A DNA stretch of 64,000 nucleotides from Nevskia sp. (lineage in GTDB: Bacteria > Pseudomonadota > Gammaproteobacteria > Nevskiales > Nevskiaceae). Shown one piece after another: positions 8,342 through 16,951 of the stretch. A model generated the notes under the pieces. The model did no database searches and had not been told where the DNA came from. It worked only from the letters and a program-made list of their open reading frames with translations. Every line of letters begins with the position of its first letter. Position 1 is the first letter of the stretch. Position numbers and translations under genes: made by a program. The stretch lies in contig JAKFUK010000002.1 of NCBI GenBank assembly GCA_021732745.1, forward strand, positions 744,001 through 808,000. The letters are read 5' to 3'.

Positions 8342-8908
8342 ATGGCGATCTTTGAGCTGACATACGGGTTACTTGATGAAGTTGCTGGATTGGTCTTCTC
8401 GAACGATGACGAGCTTGAAAGCGGAATGTTTGATTCCAGAGGCCTGTCCCTAACCTGGCTCCGCCGACCGCAGGTCACGGTCTTCATAGAACCTCGCAAG
8501 AAAAAGCCACGGCCACGCGCGGACGTCAGTGCTTTGCGTCCTGGAGCACTCGTTCTCAACGAAAAAGCCAAAAGTGTGCTCGGCCCCTTTCTTGGAAAAT
8601 TTGGCCAACTTCTGGAACTTGAATGCGACGGATCGGTTGAGTACTACTACAACGTCACGCACGTCATCGATTGTATTGATGACGAAAAATGCGAGAAGCG
8701 AAGTTCCGGATCGATCAGCAAAGAAGCGTTTCTTAAGGACCGCCTGCCGTTTGAACCAGCCGTGTTCAAGGATCCACGGACGGCGACGATCCGAATCTAC
8801 GTCAATCAGGGTGCGCGCACCGAGATCGAGGGTCTGGTCGTAAAGTCCGGAATTACCGGTATCGCCTTCGCGGACCTCGGGCCACCACCACGAAGAATCC
8901 GCCCGTGA
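8342..8908 (+). CDS. Imm11-like (DUF1629) immunity protein
   Basis: The 188-residue product contains ALVLNEKAKSVLGPFLGKFG and YYYNVTHVIDCIDDEKC. This resembles the Imm11/DUF1629 pattern of a 'serves as fixed terminus, L-x-P-x-L' helix followed by a strand with Y-N-V-x-x-V-x-D-x-x-D. Such proteins are found next to polymorphic toxins and protect the producer. It starts 8 nt after the AHH frame, in the same low-G+C patch, which supports a toxin-immunity pairing. The toxin looks broken, so this gene may now be an orphan immunity gene that protects against related cells. Family assignment is by pattern only. Confidence 0.65.
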   Translation: MAIFELTYGLLDEVAGLVFSNDDELESGMFDSRGLSLTWLRRPQVTVFIEPRKKKPRPRADVSALRPGALVLNEKAKSVLGPFLGKFGQLLELECDGSVEYYYNVTHVIDCIDDEKCEKRSSGSISKEAFLKDRLPFEPAVFKDPRTATIRIYVNQGARTEIEGLVVKSGITGIAFADLGPPPRRIRP

Positions 8909-8949
8909 TCAGACCGAGACTCCACTGCGCTTGATCACAAGCGACCGCT

Positions 8950-9981
8950 TCAATCCTGCCGCCACTTGAACAACGCCGCCCCCAGCGCGAGATAAACCAC
9001 GCTCATCGCGGTCAGCGCGGCGATCGGGTAAGCAAGCTGCGACAAGCCGGCGCCATCGAGCATGATCGCCCGCGCCGCACTCAGCAGATGGGTCAGCGGC
9101 AGGCAATCGGCGGCGATCTTCAGGGCGCGCGGCGCGCCGTCCATCGAGAAGAACACGCCGCAGACCACCATCATTGGGGTCGAGATCACATTCAGGATGC
9201 CGCCGGCCAGTTCCTCGCTGGCCAGCCGGGCCGAGACCACCAGCCCCATCGCGATCATCGAAAACGCACCGAGCGTGACCACGACCAGCAGGTCCAGATA
9301 GCTGCCTTCCATGCGCAGGTCGAGCAGCATCCGGCAGGCGCTGAAGACCAGCACATTGACGATCAGGATCAGCGTCAGCCGGCTCAGCAGTTGCGCCAGC
9401 AGGAACTCGAAGGCGCGCAAGGGCGTGGCGTTGAGGCGCTTCAGATAGCCGTTCTTGCGATAGCGGACGATCACGTAGCCGATGCCGAACAGGCAGGCAA
9501 ACATCATGTTCATGCCGAGCACGCCGGGGGCGACCCAGTCGACGTAGCGGATTTCCTTGCCGGTGGTCGCCACCCGCGTGAACCCGGGCCCGCCGCTGCC
9601 GGCGATCAGCCGCTCCAGCAACTGGCCTTTCGGCGACTGCTCGTTGACCCAGTAGCGCGGCGGCTGCGTGCTGACATCGACCAGCAGGTCGATGCGGTGG
9701 CGCTGCACCTTCGGCAATGCGGTGGCGACATCGTCTTCGCGATAGAACTGCACTTGCGGCGTGCCGAGGAAGGGATGCAGGGACGCATCCAGCGTTGCTT
9801 CGGCCGGTGCGATCACGGCGACCTTGAAAAGCGGCTGGCCGGGGCCGGAAAACACGAAGGCGAGGCCGGCCACCATCAGGATCGGGAACACCAGATTCCA
9901 GCCCAGCGACGAACGATCGCGAACGAATTCAAGACTGCGCGCCCAGGTGGCAGCGGCGATGCGGCGGAACATGGCCTTCAT
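8950..9981 (-). CDS. ABC-2 type transporter permease
   Basis: A 343-residue ABC-2 membrane subunit. One membrane helix near the N-terminus (LVFPILMVAGLAFVF) is followed by an extracytoplasmic domain of about 130 residues. Five more hydrophobic segments fill the C-terminal half, including MMFACLFGIGYVIV, LTLILIVNVLVF and YPIAALTAMSVVYLALGAAL. This is the layout of exporters that work with a separate ATPase, such as drug or lipid exporters of the DrrB/YhhJ type. The gene overlaps the upstream ATPase gene by 4 nt (ATGA), so the two form one transporter. The substrate is unknown. Confidence 0.9.
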   Translation of the reverse strand: MKAMFRRIAAATWARSLEFVRDRSSLGWNLVFPILMVAGLAFVFSGPGQPLFKVAVIAPAEATLDASLHPFLGTPQVQFYREDDVATALPKVQRHRIDLLVDVSTQPPRYWVNEQSPKGQLLERLIAGSGGPGFTRVATTGKEIRYVDWVAPGVLGMNMMFACLFGIGYVIVRYRKNGYLKRLNATPLRAFEFLLAQLLSRLTLILIVNVLVFSACRMLLDLRMEGSYLDLLVVVTLGAFSMIAMGLVVSARLASEELAGGILNVISTPMMVVCGVFFSMDGAPRALKIAADCLPLTHLLSAARAIMLDGAGLSQLAYPIAALTAMSVVYLALGAALFKWRQD

Positions 9982-10874
9982 TCGCGCAGGCCCCGGCCGG
10001 TCAGTTCGATGAACAGGTCTTCCAGGGTGCGCGGCCGGATGCGCAACTGCGCCAGCGACACGCCACCGGCCAAGAGGGCGGCGACCGCACCGTTGACGTC
10101 CGCCGTCTGGATTTCCACGGTTTCTCCCTTGGCGATGCCCGTCAGGCCGGTCGCCGGAATCTTGTGCGCTTCGGCAGCCGGCACTTCGAGCATCGAATCG
10201 TTGAAATGCTCGGCCAGCAACTGGCTGGGCACGCCTTGGGCGATGATCCGGCCGTGATCGACGATCACCACTTCATCGCAGAGCAGATAGGCTTCTTCCA
10301 TGTAGTGCGTGGTCAGCACGATGGTGCGGCCAGCGGCCTTGATGTCGGTGACCAGATCCCAGAAATTGCGCCGCGCCTGCGGGTCCAGCCCGGTGGTCGG
10401 CTCGTCGAGAAACAGCAGTTCGGGGTCGTTGACCAGGGCGATGGCCAGCAGCAGCCGTTGCCGCTGGCCGCCGCTGAGCTTCTTCGAGTCGCGATCCAGG
10501 AATTCTTCCAGCCGGCACAGCGCAATCAGTTCCTCGATCGGCCGCCGCACCGGGTACAGCGCCGAAAAGAAGCGCAGGTTCTCGATCACCGTCAGGTGAT
10601 CCTGAAGCGCGGTGGACTGGAACTGGATGCCGACCCGCTCGCGATACTTCGGCCCCAGCGGCTCGCCCTTGTAGCGCACCGTGCCGCTGGTCGGCGCGAG
10701 CAGGCCTTCGCAGATCTCGATGGTGGTGCTCTTGCCCGCACCGTTGGGGCCAAGCAGGCCGAAACAGATGCCGGGGCGCACATCGAAGCTCAGGCCGTTG
10801 ACCGCCTGAACCTGCTTGAAATGCTTGACCAGATCGCGGACTTCGAGGAGCGGCGGGGCTGCGGAATTTGTCAT
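9978..10874 (-). CDS. ABC transporter ATP-binding protein
   Basis: The 298-residue product is a complete nucleotide-binding subunit: Walker A GPNGAGKST (residues 42-50), signature LSGGQRQR, Walker B LLFLDEPTTGLD, and the H-loop in LTTHYMEEA. A C-terminal extension of about 70 residues (ending LEDLFIELTGRGLRE) is typical of ATPases paired with ABC-2 permeases. The frame stays open far upstream to 12434, but that stretch lies opposite the alpha/beta hydrolase gene. The ATG at 10872-10874 starts directly before the domain. It heads the two-gene operon with the permease. Confidence 0.93.
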   Translation of the reverse strand: MTNSAAPPLLEVRDLVKHFKQVQAVNGLSFDVRPGICFGLLGPNGAGKSTTIEICEGLLAPTSGTVRYKGEPLGPKYRERVGIQFQSTALQDHLTVIENLRFFSALYPVRRPIEELIALCRLEEFLDRDSKKLSGGQRQRLLLAIALVNDPELLFLDEPTTGLDPQARRNFWDLVTDIKAAGRTIVLTTHYMEEAYLLCDEVVIVDHGRIIAQGVPSQLLAEHFNDSMLEVPAAEAHKIPATGLTGIAKGETVEIQTADVNGAVAALLAGGVSLAQLRIRPRTLEDLFIELTGRGLRE

Positions 10875-11003
10875 TGACCAAGTTTGCCGCAAGGCGATGA
10901 CGCTCGCGGGTAAGGCGGATTTTCTGGCGCGGATTTGCCATTGCAGGCACACGACGTGGCGACCATCCTCATGGTCATTATAAAAATTGACGAGGAGACG
11001 CCG

Positions 11004-12404
11004 ATGAAGATGTTCCGATCCCTGCCGCTGCTGCTCGGTGCCCTGCTGCCGCTGGCTGCGGACGCGATTCCGGAAGGCCCAGCCTATCCTTCGCTGGCCT
11101 GGCGTCTGCGGGAAACGGCGAACTACGCGAGAACGCTCGAAGCACCGACCGAGCAGGCCACCAATCCGCGCTTCGTCGCCCGCCTTGGCACCCAGAGCGC
11201 ACTCAACGAACTTCAGTACCTGCTGCGCGGGCTGGCTGATCCGAGCTGGCTGTCGCGCTCCTCCGGCAATAACAACATCACGCCGCTGTGCGCCAGCTAC
11301 ATCGGCCCCTGCGCGGGCGATCCGTTCCGCTACCCGGGTGTCGATCCGTTCTACGACGAGGAAGCGGAAGTGACGCCGGTGGTGTTCCAGGATCGCGGCT
11401 GCGCGCGCATTTCCGGGCGGGTCTGGAAGCCGCGCGGGCTGGCACCGGGCACGCGGCTGCCGGGCGTGGTGATCGAGACAGGCTCCTTGCAGGCCAGCGA
11501 GCCGCTGTACTGGTGGATGGCCCAGGCGCTGGTCCGCAGCGGCTACGCGGTGATGACCTTCGATGTTCGCGGCCAGGGGCGTTCGGACGCGCAGACGCCG
11601 TCGGGCGAAGCCGGCTCGAACAACAATCCGCCGGTGTTCTGGCTGGGGCTGGTCGATGCCATCGACTTCTTCCGGTCGAGTGTTGCCGTGCCCTACCCGC
11701 ACAACCTCGCCTGCGCGGGGCTCTATCCCACCGAGGTCACCGCTGCCAACCCGATCGCCGATGTCATCGACGCCAGCCGCCTGGGCCTGGCCGGTCATTC
11801 GCTGGGCGGCACCGGCGTGTCTGTCGTGCAGGCCTATGGCGCGCCCGGTGCGGACGCCTGGCCAGGTGTGCTCGATGCCGAAAATCCGGTCGATGTGATC
11901 GTCGCCTGGGACAGCCTGGCCGTCGGCCCGGCCAGCAATGGCCGGCCGGCGATCGTGCCGAGGGTGCCGGCGATGGATCAGTCCAGCGAGTACGGCATCT
12001 TTGGCCTCACGTTTGCGCGTCCGCCCGAGCCGGATGGCCATCTCGTCGCATTCAATGCCTGGCGAGCGGCCGGCTTGCCGGTCACCACGCTCACCATCCG
12101 CGGCTCTACCCACTTCGAATGGAGCCTGATCCCGACCTTCCCGGCCACCAGCTGGTGCCCACGCACGGTCGGCGGCACCTGCAGCGGTGGCTGGGGCCGG
12201 CCGATGGCCGAGCACTATTCGCTGGCCTGGCTGGATCGCTGGCTGAAACTGCCGGGAGAAGCGGGATTCGACTCGGCCGACAGCCGCCTGCTGGCCGATG
12301 CCGACTGGCGCGAGCGCACCAGCTTCTATTTCCGCTCCGCGCGCAGCTTTGTCACGCGGGATGGCGTGGCCCAGACGTGCGGGGATGTCAGGGCCGGATG
12401 CTGA
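11004..12404 (+). CDS. Secreted alpha/beta hydrolase
   Basis: The 466-residue product starts with a signal peptide (MKMFRSLPLLLGALLPLAADA) and carries the nucleophile elbow GLAGHSLGGTG in an alpha/beta-hydrolase fold. Before it are VMTFDVRGQGRSD (oxyanion-side strand) and, near the C-terminus, RGSTHFEWSLIP, which may hold the catalytic histidine. Cysteine pairs such as CASYIGPCAG suggest disulfides and periplasmic or extracellular location. Likely an esterase, lipase or peptidase of unknown substrate. I chose ATG 11004, preceded by GAGGAGA, over the upstream in-frame start at 10935, because it begins exactly at the signal peptide. Confidence 0.85.
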   Translation: MKMFRSLPLLLGALLPLAADAIPEGPAYPSLAWRLRETANYARTLEAPTEQATNPRFVARLGTQSALNELQYLLRGLADPSWLSRSSGNNNITPLCASYIGPCAGDPFRYPGVDPFYDEEAEVTPVVFQDRGCARISGRVWKPRGLAPGTRLPGVVIETGSLQASEPLYWWMAQALVRSGYAVMTFDVRGQGRSDAQTPSGEAGSNNNPPVFWLGLVDAIDFFRSSVAVPYPHNLACAGLYPTEVTAANPIADVIDASRLGLAGHSLGGTGVSVVQAYGAPGADAWPGVLDAENPVDVIVAWDSLAVGPASNGRPAIVPRVPAMDQSSEYGIFGLTFARPPEPDGHLVAFNAWRAAGLPVTTLTIRGSTHFEWSLIPTFPATSWCPRTVGGTCSGGWGRPMAEHYSLAWLDRWLKLPGEAGFDSADSRLLADADWRERTSFYFRSARSFVTRDGVAQTCGDVRAGC

Positions 12405-12408
12405 ATTC

Positions 12409-12479
12409 GCAGGGCGGCAATCCCTTGCCGACATCCGCTAGCGATCGAACGGTGCGGCGGCAAGGGATTGCCGCCCTAC
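12409..12479. repeat. Paired palindromic element, family E (left head degenerate)
   Basis: The left unit GCAGGGCGGCAATCCCTTGC and the right unit GGCAAGGGATTGCCGCCCTA form facing hairpins with GGCAATCCCTTGCC-type stems. The right end has the intact CTAC. The left head reads GCAG, not GTAG, so one end has drifted. It lies between the convergent hydrolase and LuxR genes. Confidence 0.85.
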
Positions 12480-12501
12480 GTTTGCGGTACTTGGCTCGAC
12501 G

Positions 12502-13404
12502 TCAGCCTTTCTTCCCGCCACCCGACTGCGCCCGCATCCGCACCAGCTCGATCAGGTCTTCGCGGCGGTAGATCGCCAGCTTTCGGTAAATGCGGGTGGT
12601 GTGGTTGGCGACCGTCGACACGGCGATGCCGTACTGGCGAGCAATCGACTTCAGCGTCTTGCCGTTGCCGAGCGCGCGCGCGATTTCCTGTTCGCGCGGC
12701 GACAGCATGTCCAGCGGCAGCGGCTTGCGGGCGTAGATCAAGTACAGCTGGCCCGAGCGACGCACGCGCAAGTGAATCGGGCCGTGCACGAACTCGCCGC
12801 CTTCCTCGCCGAGTACCGATTCCGGCAACTCGAACGGCAGCTTGATCATCGGCGCGCCGCCGTCCTGATCGAGCATTTCGCGGAAGCGTTCGCTGGCCGC
12901 GAACAGCGTGCCTTCGGAATCGGCCATCGCCGCCGAACCGCGATTAGCGCGGCCCATGGCCTGCAGCCAGTCGTCGCGGCGGATGAACTGGCGCAGCGCC
13001 AGCGCACCGGCTTCGACCAGATGCGCGAGCACGCGACGCATGGTTTCCGAGGACGGCGGCTTGCGCTCCGGCGCGAACTGCATCAGCACGGTGCTGACCA
13101 CCCCGGCGTCGCGATGCGCGTACTGCAGGGCGATGCCGGTCTGGCCGCGCACGGGTACTTCGATCGTCGCTTCCTGCTGGCCGCCGACGAAGATCAGGGC
13201 CGACAGCGCCTGCGTCGTGACATGCGGCTGCGGGTGCTGGGTGAGTTCGCCGCCGTCGGTGCCGACGCCGCGCGACCACCAGGCCGCCGAACTGGCACCG
13301 AAGCGTTCACAGATCCGCGCCAGCGAGCGGCTGCGGTAGTCCTCCCATTCTTCCTCGACCGCGCTGCGATAAAGGCTGTGAATCAGTTCGTCGGTGGATT
13401 CCAT
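12502..13404 (-). CDS. LuxR-family transcriptional regulator
   Basis: The 300-residue product has a GerE-type helix-turn-helix at the C-terminus: LSPREQEIARALGNGKTLK, then IARQYGIAVSTVANHTTRIYRKL. The N-terminal 220 residues form an unassigned sensor region with SSAAWWSRGVG, which is reminiscent of PAS/GAF-type domains seen in such solo regulators. No autoinducer-binding signature is evident and no luxI lies nearby. The frame stays open to 13776, but the ATG at 13402-13404 gives the usual length. It diverges from the uracil-DNA glycosylase gene. Targets are unknown. Confidence 0.85.
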   Translation of the reverse strand: MESTDELIHSLYRSAVEEEWEDYRSRSLARICERFGASSAAWWSRGVGTDGGELTQHPQPHVTTQALSALIFVGGQQEATIEVPVRGQTGIALQYAHRDAGVVSTVLMQFAPERKPPSSETMRRVLAHLVEAGALALRQFIRRDDWLQAMGRANRGSAAMADSEGTLFAASERFREMLDQDGGAPMIKLPFELPESVLGEEGGEFVHGPIHLRVRRSGQLYLIYARKPLPLDMLSPREQEIARALGNGKTLKSIARQYGIAVSTVANHTTRIYRKLAIYRREDLIELVRMRAQSGGGKKG

Positions 13405-13669
13405 CGTCGCTGCGGTCCCCTGATAAGGTATTTTCTCGACTTGCAATCGAAGCGCCGCTTCCCTCGGCTTGATCGCAACCTGTATATCGGAAGGATCGGT
13501 GCTAAACCGTAGCCGACGCAAGTGCCGGGCCGCCTTCGCGGTGGTCGATGGCTGACGAAGCTGCGAGGCCGGCCTCGAAACGCAGCGCAAAGCGGTGCTG
13601 ACGGCCGGATCAGGCCGACGCAGCGGCACCCGTCGCGCTCCGATCACCCCGTAAGCTACCTTGAATTCG
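13405..13669. other. 265-nt divergent intergenic region
   Basis: This gap separates the LuxR regulator from the uracil-DNA glycosylase gene and must hold both promoters. I see no convincing sigma-70 boxes, no repeat and no small gene in it. Confidence 0.5.
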
Positions 13670-14311
13670 ATGCCCGATCTGTTCGATGTTGTGCATGCCG
13701 CGCTGTCCCGATTGCCGACGCTGCCGGGCAGCTTCAATCCCTGGACGCAGGCCAATGACGATGACGCCCACGGCAATGGCCCGGCGCGTCGGCTGGCCCA
13801 CTTGCGCGCTCACGCGGCGCGTCCCGGACTGCGATTGGTGCTGATCGGCGAAGCGGCCGGTTATCAGGGCTGCCGGGTTTCGGGCATTCCGTTCACTTCC
13901 GAAGCGCTGCTGATCGACGGCAGCATTCCCGGCATCGCGGCCACGCCACGGCTGTCGACCCGGCCCAAGCCCTGGAGCGAGCCCTCGGCGCGGGTGGTCT
14001 GGCGCACGCTGCACGCGCAGCGGCTGGCCGAATCGACCTTCCTGTGGAACGCCTTCCCGCTGCATCCGCACGCACCGGGCGAGCCGCTCAGCAATCGCAC
14101 GCCGACGCGCGGCGAACTCGCCCTCGGCGAAAGCGTGCTGGCCGCGCTGCGGATGGCCTTGCCTGATGCCGTTCTGGCGGCGGTAGGCAACAAGTCATCG
14201 GAAGCACTGACCCGATTGGGATACAGCCATGTCGCCTTGCGACATCCCGCTTATGGCGGCGTGACGGAATTCGCGGCCGGCGTCGAACGGCTGGCGGCCA
14301 CGCTGCGCTAA
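13670..14311 (+). CDS. Uracil-DNA glycosylase family protein
   Basis: The 213-residue product contains LVLIGEAAGYQGCRVSGIPF, the family's G-E-A-P/A-G-x-x-G motif in a variant form. TFLWNAFPLHPH follows, and a late LRHPAYGG segment supplies the conserved histidine of motif II. These enzymes remove uracil or related bases from DNA, or are uncharacterised family members with this fold. Start is ATG 13670; a TTG at 13661 in the same frame is an alternative. It is convergent with the DUF2474 gene and overlaps it by 4 nt. Confidence 0.82.
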   Translation: MPDLFDVVHAALSRLPTLPGSFNPWTQANDDDAHGNGPARRLAHLRAHAARPGLRLVLIGEAAGYQGCRVSGIPFTSEALLIDGSIPGIAATPRLSTRPKPWSEPSARVVWRTLHAQRLAESTFLWNAFPLHPHAPGEPLSNRTPTRGELALGESVLAALRMALPDAVLAAVGNKSSEALTRLGYSHVALRHPAYGGVTEFAAGVERLAATLR

Positions 14312-14430
14312 ACGCGCAGCATCCAGCGCAGGATCATGGCGATCACGGCCAGCACCGCGACGCTGGCCAGCCAGATGCCGGCGAACCAGGCCAGGCGCTT
14401 GAGCAGCGAAGGTTTGGCGGGCGTATCCAT
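14308..14430 (-). CDS. DUF2474 small membrane protein of the bd oxidase (CydX-like)
   Basis: A 40-residue protein, MDTPAKPSLLKRLAWFAGIW followed by a single hydrophobic helix ending in LRWMLRV. DUF2474 proteins lie directly after cydB in cyanide-insensitive bd oxidase operons and probably take the place of the CydX subunit that stabilises the haems in E. coli. Its ATG overlaps the cydB stop by 1 nt (TGATG), so translation is coupled. Its 3' end overlaps the convergent glycosylase gene by 4 nt. Confidence 0.88.
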   Translation of the reverse strand: MDTPAKPSLLKRLAWFAGIWLASVAVLAVIAMILRWMLRV

Positions 14431-15431
14431 CAGTGATAGCCGCCGGTGCCGACCTTGCCGCGAAACACCCAATACGAGTACGCGGTGTAGGTGAGGATCA
14501 GCGGCAGCAGCACGGCCGAGCCGACCAGCAGGAAAGACAGTGAATTGTCGGGTGCCGCCGCTTCGTAAAGGGTGACCGACGACGGCACGATGTACGGATG
14601 GAAGTTCACGCACAAGCCAGCGAACGACAGCACGAACAGGCCCAGCGTGGCGAAAAACGGCTGGCGGTCGCTTTTTGCATCCAGCCCCTGCCACAGCGCC
14701 AGCACGCAGACGCCGAGCAAGGCCGGAACCGGTGCGGCGTACAGAAGCTGCGGCCAGACGAACCACTTCTGGCGGAAAGCATCGTTGAGGAACGGGGTCC
14801 AGAGGCTGACTGCGCCGATCAGCACAATCGTCGCGATGCCGGCGCGCTTGGCGTAGACGAAGGATTTTTCCTGCACCCGGCCTTCGCATTTCCAGATCAG
14901 CCAGGTCGCCCCGAGCAGCGCGTAGGCGACTACGAGTGAAAGGCCGGTCAGCAGCGAAAACGGTGTCAGCCAGTCCCACCAGCCACCGGCATAGGCGCGA
15001 CCTTCCACCGGGATGCCCTGCACCAGCGCGCCCAGCGCAACGCCTTGCGCGAACGCGGCCATCGTCGAGCCGCCGGCGAACGACCAGTCCCAGAAGAACT
15101 TGCCGGCCTGCGTTTTCCATCGGTATTCAAAGGCCACGCCGCGAAACACCAACGCCAGCAGCATCGCGAAGATCGGCGTGTAGAGCGCCGGCATGATGAT
15201 CGAATAGGCCAGCGGGAACACCGCGAACAGGCCGCCGCCGCCGAGCACCAGCCAGGTCTCGTTGCCGTCCCAGACCGGGGCGACCGAGTTCATCATCTGG
15301 TCGCGCTCGTGCTCCTCTTTCAGAAAGGGAAACAGGATGCCGACGCCCAGATCGAAGCCATCCATCATCACGTAGGCCAGCACCGCGAAGGCGATCAGCC
15401 CGGCCCAGATCAGCGGCAGATCGAGGCTCAT
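14430..15431 (-). CDS. cydB: Cytochrome bd oxidase subunit II
   Basis: The 333-residue product begins MSLDLPLIWAGLIAFAVLAY and has the conserved MMDGFDLGVG segment and eight to nine hydrophobic helices expected of CydB/CioB. WDGNETWLVLGGGGLFAVFP is the family signature. The subunit pairs with CydA in the inner membrane and carries no catalytic haem itself. Its start overlaps the cydA stop by 4 nt, so cydA, cydB and the DUF2474 gene are one tightly coupled operon. Confidence 0.96.
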   Translation of the reverse strand: MSLDLPLIWAGLIAFAVLAYVMMDGFDLGVGILFPFLKEEHERDQMMNSVAPVWDGNETWLVLGGGGLFAVFPLAYSIIMPALYTPIFAMLLALVFRGVAFEYRWKTQAGKFFWDWSFAGGSTMAAFAQGVALGALVQGIPVEGRAYAGGWWDWLTPFSLLTGLSLVVAYALLGATWLIWKCEGRVQEKSFVYAKRAGIATIVLIGAVSLWTPFLNDAFRQKWFVWPQLLYAAPVPALLGVCVLALWQGLDAKSDRQPFFATLGLFVLSFAGLCVNFHPYIVPSSVTLYEAAAPDNSLSFLLVGSAVLLPLILTYTAYSYWVFRGKVGTGGYH

Positions 15432-16831
15432 GGCGCGACTCCGGGGACGTCGAGCGTCGGTGCCGGGGTGATGCCGGCGGCGCGGATCGGCTGGTCGTGC
15501 GGCAGGCCGGGTTCCTCGCGCACTGGCGCTTTTTTCATCAGGCGCACCATGTAGAAGGTGCCGGCGCCAAAGAGCCCGAAGTAGACGATGATGAAGGCGA
15601 TCAGCGAGGCACCGACGGCCGGTGCGGCGATCGGCGACACCGATTGCGCCGTGGTCAGCAGGCCGTAGACGGTGTACGGCTGGCGGCCGACTTCGGTGGT
15701 GATCCAGCCGGCCAGCACGGCGACGAAGCCGGCCGGCCCCATCGCCAACACCAGGCGATGCAGTCCGCGATCAGCGTACAGGCGCTTGCGCCAGCGGCTG
15801 AGCAGGCTCCAGACGCCGACCAGCACCATCGCCACACCGAGCGCCACCATGATCCGGAAGCTCCAGAACAGGATGGCGACCGGCGGGCGCTCTTCCTTCG
15901 GCCATTCCTTCAGGCCTTTGAGTTCGCCGTTGTATTCATGGGTGAGGATCAGGCTGCCCAGATGGGGAATGCCGACCGCGTAGTCGAGCCGCTCCTCCGC
16001 AGCATTGGGAATGCCGAACAGGTACAGCGGCGCGCCCTGATGCGTGTCGAAGTGCCCTTCCATCGCCGCGATCTTGGCCGGCTGGTGGTGCAGCGTGTTC
16101 AGGCCGTGGAAGTCACCGGCGACGATCTGAATGGGCGCGACGATCGCCGCCATCCACATGGCCATCGAGAACATGGTCTTGGAAGCCGGATTGCCCGGCC
16201 CTTTGAGCATCTGGTAAGCCCCGGTCGCGCCAACCACAAACGCGGTGGTCAGGTAGGCCGCGAGCAGCATGTGTACCAGGCGGTACGGGAACGAGGGGTT
16301 GAAGATCACCGCGAACCAGTCGGTGACGACGAACTGGCCGACCTCGTTCACCGCGTAGCCGGCCGGCGTCTGCATCCAGGAATTGACGGAGAGGATCCAG
16401 AACGCCGACATGAAGGTGCCGAAGGCGACCATCAGGGTGGCGAGGAAATGCAGGCGCGGCCCGACCCGGTGCAGGCCGAACAGCATGATCCCGAGGAAGC
16501 CGGCTTCGAGGAAAAAGGCCGACAGCACCTCGTAGCCCATCATCGGCCCGAGCACCGGGCCGGTTTTATCGGAGAACACGCTCCAGTTGGTACCGAACTG
16601 GTAGCTCATCACCAGCCCCGACACCACCCCCATGCCGAAAGCGATCGCGAAGATCTTCTTCCAGTACTGGAACAGGCTGAAGTACACCTTGCGGCCTGTG
16701 GCCAGCCACAGCGCGTTGAGCACCGCGAGATAGCTCGCCAGCCCGATCGAGAACGCCGGGAAGATGATGTGGAAGCTGATCGTGAACGCGAACTGCGCGC
16801 GGGCCAGGGTCAGGGCGTCGAAGGTTTCCAC
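15428..16831 (-). CDS. cydA: Cytochrome bd oxidase subunit I, cyanide-insensitive type
   Basis: The 467-residue quinol oxidase subunit reduces O2 to water with haems b558, b595 and d. His21 in ARAQFAFTISFHIIFPAFS is the N-terminal haem ligand (E. coli His19). The quinol-binding Q-loop region after GDFHGLNTLHHQPAKIAAME is short, as in the CioA subgroup. The start is GTG at 16829-16831 with GAGGAG upstream. The enzyme supports respiration at low oxygen and under cyanide or sulfide stress. No regulator gene is adjacent. Confidence 0.95.
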   Translation of the reverse strand: METFDALTLARAQFAFTISFHIIFPAFSIGLASYLAVLNALWLATGRKVYFSLFQYWKKIFAIAFGMGVVSGLVMSYQFGTNWSVFSDKTGPVLGPMMGYEVLSAFFLEAGFLGIMLFGLHRVGPRLHFLATLMVAFGTFMSAFWILSVNSWMQTPAGYAVNEVGQFVVTDWFAVIFNPSFPYRLVHMLLAAYLTTAFVVGATGAYQMLKGPGNPASKTMFSMAMWMAAIVAPIQIVAGDFHGLNTLHHQPAKIAAMEGHFDTHQGAPLYLFGIPNAAEERLDYAVGIPHLGSLILTHEYNGELKGLKEWPKEERPPVAILFWSFRIMVALGVAMVLVGVWSLLSRWRKRLYADRGLHRLVLAMGPAGFVAVLAGWITTEVGRQPYTVYGLLTTAQSVSPIAAPAVGASLIAFIIVYFGLFGAGTFYMVRLMKKAPVREEPGLPHDQPIRAAGITPAPTLDVPGVAP

Positions 16832-16860
16832 GGCGGCGGTCGCTCCTCAAATAGGAACTG

Positions 16861-16882
16861 AAAAGCCAGTGCATTGGCTTTT
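16861..16882. terminator. Bidirectional hairpin terminator
   Basis: AAAAGCCA, a 6-nt loop, then TGGCTTTT: a perfect 8-bp stem bounded by A and T runs on both strands. It follows the SRPBCC gene on the minus strand and lies just upstream of cydA, so it probably isolates the oxidase operon from upstream transcription. Confidence 0.7.
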
Positions 16883-16951
16883 ACCCCGCCATTATCCCGC
16901 ACAATCCGCTGCGCGACTTCCGCTGCCCGTCGCCCGGCGGCGGCGTTCGAT

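Noticed and set aside
10875..12434. Upstream extension of the ABC ATPase frame
   Set aside because: It covers the intact alpha/beta hydrolase gene on the other strand and has no homology pattern before the Met at 10874.
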